A DNA stretch of 26,259 nt from a virus. Positions 8,597-16,390 of the stretch are shown here, piece after piece (position 1 is the stretch's first letter; each line of letters opens with the position of its first letter). The position numbers were made by a program, and so were the translations under genes. The stretch lies in IMG/VR virus record IMGVR_UViG_3300017697_000083, positions 1 to 26,259 of that record. One strand, 5' to 3'. Below the pieces are notes generated by a model, which saw nothing but the letters and a program-made list of their open reading frames with translations, had not been told where the DNA came from and ran no database searches.

Positions 8597-10480
8597 TTAA
8601 GCCTCTAATTGTAGAATTTGTAGGGCAACTGTAATTACTGCAGCACTACCACTTTTATTTCTTACTGTAACTGGAATATTTGTTGTTGGTGTTGATTCTA
8701 AATTATAACCGATTGTTCCAGGAGATAGTTTTACTGTTTGAGCACCTGTGGTAATTACCTCTGCAATGACACCAGCATCTGGAGCTGGATCAGTACCTTC
8801 GCCTCTTGAAGCATCGGCTGTTCGGGCTGTGCCATCTGTATAGAGTGTTACCCAAGCTGCAGCTGATGTTGTAATTGTATATAAGGCGTAACCTTTAAAT
8901 CCAGTAATGTCAAGGTTAGCAACCGCACCGTTAGCAATTGAAGATGTTGCTTGTGATGGGGAAGTACGACTTGGTAATGAACCGCCACCACCGCCACCGC
9001 CTGCAGCTGCTTCAACGACAATAGTACCGGTCATGGCACCGTGAACTTGACATCGGTACTTATAGTTACCAGAAATGCTTGCTGGTATTTTCCAGAATAA
9101 AGCACCGCCTATTCCTGCATTTGCAGCTGAACCTTCGTAATAGATTCCTGAATCAAGAGCTACTAGACCGTCATTGTAATCTGCACCACCCGAAGTTTGA
9201 ATTACGAATGGGTGAGTTGCACCACCTGCACCAGTTAAATCAAATCCAACTGTCGTTCCTGCCTTTACATAAATTGTTGGGTTATCGGTTGTTCCATATT
9301 GGTCAAAACGATATGAAGAAGAACCATTATTAGTAACCTTTAATACTGTTGTAGCATTTTGGAAAGTATTTTCAAATGGTGCTTTATCTGAAATACCGGC
9401 CGGCTGTTCACTAATATCTAAATAAGTTGGAGTGAACGGTACATTTCTCCAAGTATTATCACTACCAAAGAATTTTAAAATATCATCAGATTGTGGGCTT
9501 GTAATTGTTGTGTCAGTAACGTCAGTCATAGCAACTGAGCCGCCACCGCCACCGCTAATTGTAATTGTTTTAGTTGCGCCTGATCCTGTCGCTACAACAC
9601 CTGAACCTACAAAGTTAATAGTTGTAGCCGCTGTTGCTAATGATGAACCTTCGTCTTGTATAGTAATAGCAGTACCACCGCCACCTGTTGCATCATCAAC
9701 CCAAGCAAAGTCAGAACCTGTCCAACTTAAGATTTGATCTGCAGATGCACTACTTGTATTAAGGTGTGCAGAAATATCACTTGGATTAACGCCGTCTGCA
9801 ACCCAAGCAAAGTCAGAACCTGTCCAACTTAAGATTTGATCTGCAGATGCACTACTTGTATTAAGGTGTGCAGATACATCTGAATCAGTATATGATCCGC
9901 CACCGCCACCTGATTGTGCTACCCAGTCATAATCTGAACCGTTCCAACTTAATACTTCGTTAGTACTTGCTGAACCGGTATTTAAATGAGTATCAACATT
10001 TGCATCAGCGTATGAACTGCCACCGCCTTCAACCCAACTGTAAGAACCGTTTGCGCTTGTACTTAAAACATAACCGTTAGTTTCATCGCCAATAATATTT
10101 GTATTATAAACAAACGGATTAAGAGGATCTACATAATTGAGAATTGCGCCTGCTGAAGTATCAGAAAGTAATCTTCTCCAAGTTCCATGAGCGTAATACA
10201 ATGAACCTGTGTCATGTGCATGGCCTATAGAACCATGATATGTACCTGCATTAACATTATCGAGATTTAGTTTTGTATCATATAAGAAAGATACTTTGTG
10301 TGGTTTACCTAACAAGTCTAAATTGCCGTTAATATCAAATAGATCCACTGGATTATTTGCATCTCCTAACGCAAGATAAAGCTCATTAAAATTATCGTTG
10401 GCTTTGTCGAATGCATTTCTTAACGGATCACCTGTACCGTCGTTAGCGGATGCACCGATATTAATTATTTGTTTAGACAT
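8597..10480 (-). CDS. Tail fibre-like protein with repeats and a cupredoxin domain
   Basis: 627 residues. The N-terminus carries DGTGDPLRNAFDKANDNF, common in marine phage fibre proteins and probably the virion-attachment end. Residues about 160-262 hold three copies of a HLNTxSASxxxxLSWxGSDxxWV repeat separated by Gly-rich linkers; two copies are identical at DNA level. Residues about 350-490 form a cupredoxin-like domain with candidate type I copper ligands His423 (ATHPF), Cys477, His480 and Met483 (CQVHGAM). A Gly-rich linker follows, then a C-terminal beta-rich domain of about 130 residues. The gene has AGGAAA as Shine-Dalgarno and a near-consensus late promoter box 31 nt upstream. It lies between gp7-like and S8 protease genes. 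It is likely a short baseplate fibre or decoration protein for host recognition; the exact location in the virion is inferred. Confidence 0.75.
   Translation of the reverse strand: MSKQIINIGASANDGTGDPLRNAFDKANDNFNELYLALGDANNPVDLFDINGNLDLLGKPHKVSFLYDTKLNLDNVNAGTYHGSIGHAHDTGSLYYAHGTWRRLLSDTSAGAILNYVDPLNPFVYNTNIIGDETNGYVLSTSANGSYSWVEGGGSSYADANVDTHLNTGSASTNEVLSWNGSDYDWVAQSGGGGGSYTDSDVSAHLNTSSASADQILSWTGSDFAWVADGVNPSDISAHLNTSSASADQILSWTGSDFAWVDDATGGGGTAITIQDEGSSLATAATTINFVGSGVVATGSGATKTITISGGGGGSVAMTDVTDTTITSPQSDDILKFFGSDNTWRNVPFTPTYLDISEQPAGISDKAPFENTFQNATTVLKVTNNGSSSYRFDQYGTTDNPTIYVKAGTTVGFDLTGAGGATHPFVIQTSGGADYNDGLVALDSGIYYEGSAANAGIGGALFWKIPASISGNYKYRCQVHGAMTGTIVVEAAAGGGGGGGSLPSRTSPSQATSSIANGAVANLDITGFKGYALYTITTSAAAWVTLYTDGTARTADASRGEGTDPAPDAGVIAEVITTGAQTVKLSPGTIGYNLESTPTTNIPVTVRNKSGSAAVITVALQILQLEA
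9697..9772 (-). repeat. 76-bp direct repeat, copy 2 (coding)
   Basis: These 76 bases are identical to 9799-9874, at an offset of 102 bases (34 codons). They encode the repeat unit HLNTSSASADQILSWTGSDFAWV at about residues 237-262 of the tail fibre. Perfect identity at synonymous positions points to a recent duplication or gene conversion. Confidence 0.9.
9799..9874 (-). repeat. 76-bp direct repeat, copy 1 (coding)
   Basis: This copy is identical to 9697-9772 and encodes residues about 203-228 of the tail fibre. A third, diverged copy (VDTHLNTGSASTNEVLSW) lies further upstream in the gene, at about 9917-9996. Confidence 0.9.
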
Positions 10481-10510
10481 TTTGTTTTCCTAAAAAATTC
10501 TTTATAGTTA

Positions 10511-10518
10511 TATTTATT
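10511..10518 (-). promoter_or_regulatory. Candidate late promoter (AATAAATA) for the tail fibre and S8 genes
   Basis: The minus strand reads AATAAATA, one base off TATAAATA, in the 40-nt gap between gp7-like and the tail fibre. It sits 31 nt before the fibre start codon, almost the same spacing as the perfect box before gp8 (28 nt). The same octamer also occurs inside genes (for example near 4067 and 16874), so this call depends on position. Confidence 0.45.
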
Positions 10519-10520
10519 GC

Positions 10521-13500
10521 TTATGAAGGCGGCGTTGTAATATCATAATCGTTTTCTAAGTACTGACCGAGTAAGTGTTTCATATCATCCGAGACAATAT
10601 GAGCAACATCTTCACGGAAGAATATTACATTTCCATAATCATAAATTCTGCTTGTTGCGCCATATAGCGGCCCTGTTGTTAATTCAAGTCCTGTATAGCC
10701 TTGTGCCTGTGCGAATCTAAACGCAGATTCTGGGGCAGGTAAGAAGTTAACTCCTACGAATGGTCCACCAGCGTAAGGAACAACAGTATCTGCTCTTCCG
10801 TTCATTTGAACAATTCTTCTTTGTGGTATTGGAGTCTTCTGCGTTGTATAACCATCCTGTGGCCATTCATCACCTGTATATAAATCATTTAATGGATACC
10901 AGAACGCACTATTTCTGTATTGGAAATCGTGTGTTTGTGATATCATACAGACGATCGTATCAACAGCAAGATCGTTAATTTCAACAGCAGCTCTTAATGC
11001 AAGTCCGCCGCCATTTGATACACCTACAATACGAATCTTAGTATTATCAACGTTTTTATATAGTTTCAGTTTGGTAATAAGTTCTTCCAACATTATAATA
11101 TCAGGACCGTTTGAAGTTTCATTTGAAACATTCCAACTATTTTCATAGCCGTCAACTCCAATACATATATGTCCTGGCAATTCACTAGAGAATTGCGTTA
11201 TCATTTGTGAACCTGATCCACCATTGCCATGTAATAAAATAGCAACTGGGAATGGTCCTGATCCTGATGGTATAGCTGCCGTTACGCTGTAATCATGGAA
11301 ACCTTGATACCAATTCTTTGTAATTGTTAGATCAGCAACGTTACCTTGAACTAAGGTTAATCCACCAGTTCCACCAGGTTCATGGTCGGCTGATACACCT
11401 GTATTATCAGCAGTAAAGTTAGTAGTACCTGCATTCAGCTCTGTTATATCAGCAACATCGAACGGAGAACCACCACCTTGGTCGTTGAATCTTCGTAAGA
11501 ATCTCGGTTTAATTGTTCCGCCTACCTTTGCCTTAAATATAAAGTCACCAAACAGTTTTGAACCTGCCAAGTGAACATTTTCTTTTAATAACTTTTCATA
11601 ATTCTGTATAGGTAAGCTTGATTTAATTTGATATGAATACTCTTGATAGAAATCACTATCTTGTACTCTTTGTCCTGAATCTAAATATTCTTGGTCGTAT
11701 ACATTAACGTCCGCATCAAATTCCCAAACAAGGTTTTCCTGTGTACTGTACCAAGCTTGTTCTTTCATTGAAGGAACAACAATATCATTCCATCTTGCCG
11801 TGATACTTGCAGCTGCACTTCTAGATCTTAGCTGCGTCAACCATATTCCAGTTGCGGCTGAGATTGCCATACCTTGTTTACTTAAATCATATATTGCGTA
11901 TCCATCTGAAGCAGTACTACTAAACCAAGCTTCGAACGCAGGAGCTAAAGTTGGATAGGATACTGTTGGATCAACTCCTATAGATATTTGACCAACTATT
12001 AAAGGTAAAGATGCACCGGGTAAATTTGTTTTTGTTGTTGTTACACTATTTTGTTTCCAACCACTTAAGTGAGAATTAGTTCCTGCCCAATATCCACTTG
12101 TTACACCTTGAGTATCTGCTTTAATAATACCGTGAGAAACGAATTCATTATTGGCTGTTCTTAATTCACCTAAACCATTTGCGAAATCAGTAATCTCTGA
12201 ATCATCTACTTCGTATTCCCAATAACCAAAACCAGAATTTAATATATTTACTTCTGAAATTTTCCCTACCGCAAATTCTGTTTCTGATTTAATCACTGCG
12301 TTGTCACCAAATCTTGCAGTTCCTAGGAAATCAGTTGCGATACTTAAAACATTTTTTACCTGGCTTGGTGCATTCTCAAATGCAATGTTTTCGTTTTTAT
12401 TTAATCCATTAATATTAAATGGAGTAATCGTAATAAATCCATCTTGTTGATTAACAGCTTTTACGACACCATTTATACCAGAAGTTACACCTCGTATTCT
12501 ATCTTTCACAGAGAACGAACCTGCATCACCAGCATCAGCAAATAAAACAACTTGATTCTTACGATCTACATTTTTAAGTAATGAATCTTGGGCAATCGCA
12601 AATACATCACTCTGATAATCGGAACCAGGATTAATATTATCAAATCCTACAATAGAACCAATTGTTAAATCTTGAATGTCGAATGCTTGATCTAAAGGAG
12701 TAGTAAGAGTAACTGGCGAAGCAGTACCTGACATTGGAGTAACTGCGCCATAATCAGCAGCATCAAGTGTAACAGATACATAAGGTAATATGACGTCAGT
12801 AATAATTGAAGCAATAGATGTATCGTTTAATGATGAAACTTTTACATCGTTTACACTTAACGTATCAGGATAAAGAGGACCTGGAGAAGAACCATTTACT
12901 GATACTAATTGATTTGCTGTAAGAGATAAGTCAATTGTTATTTGAGGTTGAGCTACACCGTCAATTGGAAGTCTAACTGTTGTCAGTGTAACATTGTCTG
13001 TGAATCCATCCACAGCGTATGCCGCGTCAAGTTTAATTCCTATTGAAGATAAATTTTGTCCAATAATAATACCAGTACGACCTGCCGTATCTTGTAATGT
13101 TTCACCTATAACAAATTCTTGATTAAAACCATTCTCACTGTTATCAAGAATAATAGATTGGTCTGAAACAAGTAATCTTGTATTGTCAATCGTATACCCA
13201 TAACCACCATCTTCTAAATCGTATTTAATTTGACCTGATGCTGTATCTGTAACTGCTGTGACAATTGCTTTACCTGCATTACCATCTTTCTGATGTACAT
13301 TAAGAACTTCACCAATTTCTCTACCTGCGAGATTCTTTCTTCTTGCTCCTACATCTGATCTATCAACAATAGTAAACTTTGAAAGAGATCCATTTGTTTT
13401 ACCAAACTGTACCACTTCACCGCTTATGTTACAAAGAATATCTTCATACTTGTTAAATGTACCTTGAATACCATCAAGATATATGACAGGTGTTTTAATA

Positions 13501-14069
13501 CCGTTTAGAATAAAGAAGTTAATTGATCTTACCGATGCCTTTGCGCCAGTTACCGAACCTTCAATGTTACGAGCTAATAAATCAAGATACTCGTATTCCT
13601 TTCCAGTTTTTGAGGTAAAGAAATTATTGTTTGGAAACATCTGTAAATAAGTACCTTGCTTCCATGTAGAGTCAGATACCTTTTGCATCTTTTCAGCGGG
13701 ATACACAATTTCAATTTCAAACTCTTGATAGAATATAGCAAAGAATAATTCTATACCGCGGGCAGTACCTTTTGCTCGATATAAGTCAAGTATATTTTTA
13801 ACAATAAATTTAACAAGATCTGCTTTAAGTGGAAGATCAGCAAGAAACTTTTTCTTAAATAGTATAATCATACTATTCATTGTAGTATCAATATCTCTCG
13901 TTTCAAATAAACGTCTTGCTTGATAGATATGCTGATTCTCTTGAGTTTCAGACCACTTATAATACTCTTCGACTAATTTAACAAGCTCAGGTCCATCTTC
14001 CCTGTAAATAGCGGGGAACTGATTCTTAATGAAAAGCGACAGATTTTTTTGTATATCACCCTGAGGCAT
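10521..14069 (-). CDS. gp7: gp7-like baseplate wedge protein fused to an alpha/beta-hydrolase
   Basis: 1182 residues. The N-terminal part contains LYRAKGTARGIELFF at 97-110 followed by FEIEIVYP, matching the T4 gp7 C-terminal motif FYSTKGIEASYKFLF followed by VEIEIE, so this is a gp7-type wedge protein. Residues about 820-850 (NVHLAGSKLFGDFIF) close the usual family region. A segment of about 120 residues (roughly 672-795) looks inserted inside it. After a Gly-rich linker near 870, residues about 925-1175 form a complete alpha/beta-hydrolase domain: oxyanion motif LLHGNGGSG near 946, nucleophile Ser1018 in GVSNGG, Asp1094 in GRADTVVPY and His1157 in VAHIV. It resembles PHB depolymerase/feruloyl esterase-like enzymes (LpqC type). 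The gene lies 15 nt after gp6, consistent with the T4 6-7-8 order. The ester substrate is unknown; host surface polymers are the likely target. Confidence 0.78.
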   Translation of the reverse strand: MPQGDIQKNLSLFIKNQFPAIYREDGPELVKLVEEYYKWSETQENQHIYQARRLFETRDIDTTMNSMIILFKKKFLADLPLKADLVKFIVKNILDLYRAKGTARGIELFFAIFYQEFEIEIVYPAEKMQKVSDSTWKQGTYLQMFPNNNFFTSKTGKEYEYLDLLARNIEGSVTGAKASVRSINFFILNGIKTPVIYLDGIQGTFNKYEDILCNISGEVVQFGKTNGSLSKFTIVDRSDVGARRKNLAGREIGEVLNVHQKDGNAGKAIVTAVTDTASGQIKYDLEDGGYGYTIDNTRLLVSDQSIILDNSENGFNQEFVIGETLQDTAGRTGIIIGQNLSSIGIKLDAAYAVDGFTDNVTLTTVRLPIDGVAQPQITIDLSLTANQLVSVNGSSPGPLYPDTLSVNDVKVSSLNDTSIASIITDVILPYVSVTLDAADYGAVTPMSGTASPVTLTTPLDQAFDIQDLTIGSIVGFDNINPGSDYQSDVFAIAQDSLLKNVDRKNQVVLFADAGDAGSFSVKDRIRGVTSGINGVVKAVNQQDGFITITPFNINGLNKNENIAFENAPSQVKNVLSIATDFLGTARFGDNAVIKSETEFAVGKISEVNILNSGFGYWEYEVDDSEITDFANGLGELRTANNEFVSHGIIKADTQGVTSGYWAGTNSHLSGWKQNSVTTTKTNLPGASLPLIVGQISIGVDPTVSYPTLAPAFEAWFSSTASDGYAIYDLSKQGMAISAATGIWLTQLRSRSAAASITARWNDIVVPSMKEQAWYSTQENLVWEFDADVNVYDQEYLDSGQRVQDSDFYQEYSYQIKSSLPIQNYEKLLKENVHLAGSKLFGDFIFKAKVGGTIKPRFLRRFNDQGGGSPFDVADITELNAGTTNFTADNTGVSADHEPGGTGGLTLVQGNVADLTITKNWYQGFHDYSVTAAIPSGSGPFPVAILLHGNGGSGSQMITQFSSELPGHICIGVDGYENSWNVSNETSNGPDIIMLEELITKLKLYKNVDNTKIRIVGVSNGGGLALRAAVEINDLAVDTIVCMISQTHDFQYRNSAFWYPLNDLYTGDEWPQDGYTTQKTPIPQRRIVQMNGRADTVVPYAGGPFVGVNFLPAPESAFRFAQAQGYTGLELTTGPLYGATSRIYDYGNVIFFREDVAHIVSDDMKHLLGQYLENDYDITTPPS

Positions 14070-14084
14070 AATTCTCTTCTCTTA

Positions 14085-15968
14085 TTAATAACTTGTTGAG
14101 TTAACAGACACCGGAGCTATGAACTCAGCCAAAGCCAATACTACTTTAACGTCTGTATCTCTTAATATAAACACGCGACCTTTTGGAGCAACAACATCGT
14201 TATCTACAGTTTTCGCAGTTACTTTAATCGCACTGCCTGTGAATGTTTCTACCTTAAAGTTTGTTAGTTTCACTTCACCTTTATCATAATCAATTGTACC
14301 TGCAGTTGGATTAATAATCTGCGGGTTTGTTGCTTCATCAGTAATGATCATAATATTACCTAAGCCATCATCTTGGAAATATACACAAGTACCATTTATA
14401 TCAAACGGTGTTGATTTAACAGCAGGTTTAAAGTTTGTGAAACCATTTGCCGCATTGTAAATATAAGGTCTTACTAACGGCGTTTCAAATCTGAATGTTG
14501 GATTTGTATTAAAATTAAGTGGTGGTGAATATTCAATGACAGGCGATACTGTAATCTCACTACTTAATATTCCTGCATCTAATGCATCAATAATACCTGA
14601 TAGTTTAGATCGTCTTAAAGTTTTATCAAATCCTTCAAGGTTATCATCAGAATATTTTTGAATCGCAGCTCTTGTCAACGTTTCTAATTCTGCTTCACCT
14701 TTTTCTGTATTCTTTTTGGTGTAATTTACAATTACTTCCATATCACCATAAACGAATTCGGTTTGTTTAAAGATTGGTTCAATACCTAGTGGAGCTCTTT
14801 CTTTTAAATAAGCCAAATAAGAATTGGATAAAGTAGAGGATATGATTTGTGTATCATCATTTAAATAAACAGAAACAGCAACTCTACCAAATTGAGGTGG
14901 ATCTAACTGTTCACCACCGTATGCAGACACTGCGGATATCTCAGGGAATGCTTGTTGTAATAATACTTCGTAATCTTTCGATGTGACTGCTCGTTCTTGT
15001 ACCTGTAATGCCTTAGGAGCAAAATATCGAATGGATTCCATTGACTCTCTTTCAGCACCACCTGCCGCAGCAGACAATGTATAAGCAGAGATCGTTGCGT
15101 TTTCAATAAAAGATCCTGAAAACGAACTGTCTTTACCTGCACCATTTGACTCAGCTCCTGAACAGATTCTATATCGTACTCTTACATCTTCAAACTCTTG
15201 AGGTTGTAAACCAAATTGATTCTTACCAAAGTAAATAGAATACTTATCATCAAGATATGGTTCAAGGTAGAATACTTTATCTTGAGGACTAATACCGTAA
15301 ATAGTATTTGCTCTTGTAAATACGTTTGCATCATCAGTTGCTTCTGCATCAACAAACACAACAATTGAATCTGTATCTACTTCGTTGTTTGTAAGGAATA
15401 CTCTAAGTACTCCGTCTGCATCAACAATAAATCCTTCTCTTTGGAAACTTGATAACATTTCACCTTCGTAAACATCAACACTTTCAGCAACAAATGAACC
15501 TGAGTTAAATACGACGCCAGTTTGAGGATTGATGTCAGTTGATAATACTTTTCTGGCCGTATACATTTTATCTGTTACGAATGAAAAACTTTCACCTTGA
15601 TGATTCACTTTAAACTGAGAATATTTTGGAATCGTAATTGTTGCATCTTCACGTGTTGGATCTTGAATCACAACATATAGTGTAGCCTTAGCAGACTTAC
15701 GTGAACGAGGTATATAGTTTAATTCTTTTGCATGGGAAACGATTGAGTTCTTAAGGATGGCAGAGTCAAGAAACATTTCGTTAAGTGCCATGTTTGTATA
15801 GAAGTTATTCTGATAACTATTAAACGCAAGAACATCTAACAGGACGCTCATGTTTGAGCCATCAAAGTTATAATCCTTGAATTGCGTTTGTGTTTCTAGA
15901 TAACTCCTAAGTTGACTTTTTACTGCGTCGAAGTCAAGTTCGGTAATTGGTGTTTTTGGATTTGCCAT
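14085..15968 (-). CDS. gp6: gp6 baseplate wedge subunit
   Basis: 627 residues, close to T4 gp6 (660). The N-terminus (ITELDFDAVKSQLRSYLE, then FDGSNMSVLLDVLAFNSY and the segment ending NYIPRSRKSAKA) is the conserved gp6 signature. In T4, gp6 dimers tie neighbouring wedges into the inner ring of the baseplate, and the family is related to the gpJ proteins of P2-like phages. The start is 2 nt beyond the stop of gp25, so translation is probably coupled, and the gp7-like gene follows 15 nt downstream. The length and full N-terminal signature suggest an intact gene. No extra domain was seen. Confidence 0.9.
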   Translation of the reverse strand: MANPKTPITELDFDAVKSQLRSYLETQTQFKDYNFDGSNMSVLLDVLAFNSYQNNFYTNMALNEMFLDSAILKNSIVSHAKELNYIPRSRKSAKATLYVVIQDPTREDATITIPKYSQFKVNHQGESFSFVTDKMYTARKVLSTDINPQTGVVFNSGSFVAESVDVYEGEMLSSFQREGFIVDADGVLRVFLTNNEVDTDSIVVFVDAEATDDANVFTRANTIYGISPQDKVFYLEPYLDDKYSIYFGKNQFGLQPQEFEDVRVRYRICSGAESNGAGKDSSFSGSFIENATISAYTLSAAAGGAERESMESIRYFAPKALQVQERAVTSKDYEVLLQQAFPEISAVSAYGGEQLDPPQFGRVAVSVYLNDDTQIISSTLSNSYLAYLKERAPLGIEPIFKQTEFVYGDMEVIVNYTKKNTEKGEAELETLTRAAIQKYSDDNLEGFDKTLRRSKLSGIIDALDAGILSSEITVSPVIEYSPPLNFNTNPTFRFETPLVRPYIYNAANGFTNFKPAVKSTPFDINGTCVYFQDDGLGNIMIITDEATNPQIINPTAGTIDYDKGEVKLTNFKVETFTGSAIKVTAKTVDNDVVAPKGRVFILRDTDVKVVLALAEFIAPVSVNSTSY

Positions 15969-15970
15969 CT

Positions 15971-16390
15971 CTATCTGTTCCTTTGTAATACAACGTCTAA
16001 CTGTATTGGCTGTTCAACCTGTCTAATATAAAAAGTAATCCCAACGTAGACTTCACCATCGTCAGGCTTTGAACTTACTGCAACATTAATTAATTGAGCT
16101 CTTGGTTCATAGGTCTGAATTGTTGACGTTACTCTATCTTCTATTAATTTTAATGTACCGGGTGTTAAATTTTCAAATAACATTGCTCTGATATTGCCAC
16201 CCATATAAGGTTGCATTAATCTTTCGCCGCGATCTGTTAATATTAAATTCTTAATTGATTCTTTAACTGCTTCTTCATCTTTTAGAAGCACTACATCAAA
16301 TGAAACTGGACTCACGAGCAGATCTTTACGAAAATCAGTGTTAAGATTAATCTTTTTCTTTACTGGTGAAATGTAATCTGCAATTGCCAT
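15971..16390 (-). CDS. gp25: gp25 baseplate wedge subunit
   Basis: 139 residues, against 132 in T4. It has the conserved gp25/GpW family layout: TDRGERLMQPYMGGNIRAMLFE at 52-73 and the EPR triplet at residues 95-97 (TYEPRAQL). gp25 belongs to the wedge core with gp6 and gp53 and helps start sheath assembly; relatives occur in P2-like phages and type VI secretion systems (TssE). Despite the historical lysozyme label for the family it is structural. Its ATG shares one base with the stop of the upstream M15 protein gene (TAATG), pointing to coupled translation. Confidence 0.93.
   Translation of the reverse strand: MAIADYISPVKKKINLNTDFRKDLLVSPVSFDVVLLKDEEAVKESIKNLILTDRGERLMQPYMGGNIRAMLFENLTPGTLKLIEDRVTSTIQTYEPRAQLINVAVSSKPDDGEVYVGITFYIRQVEQPIQLDVVLQRNR

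Noticed and set aside
9432-9737. 101-codon plus-strand open frame with Pro and Val runs
   Set aside because: It is the antisense of the Gly-rich and Thr-rich fibre sequence; composition is explained by the real gene on the minus strand.
9697-9996. Three spaced repeats resembling a short CRISPR-like array
   Set aside because: The repeats are in frame within the fibre gene, 76 bp long with one diverged copy, and spacers are coding linkers.
15971-16390. gp25 as a tail lysozyme
   Set aside because: The family was once labelled lysozyme-like, but the sequence shows only the structural EPR-type pattern and no catalytic motif.
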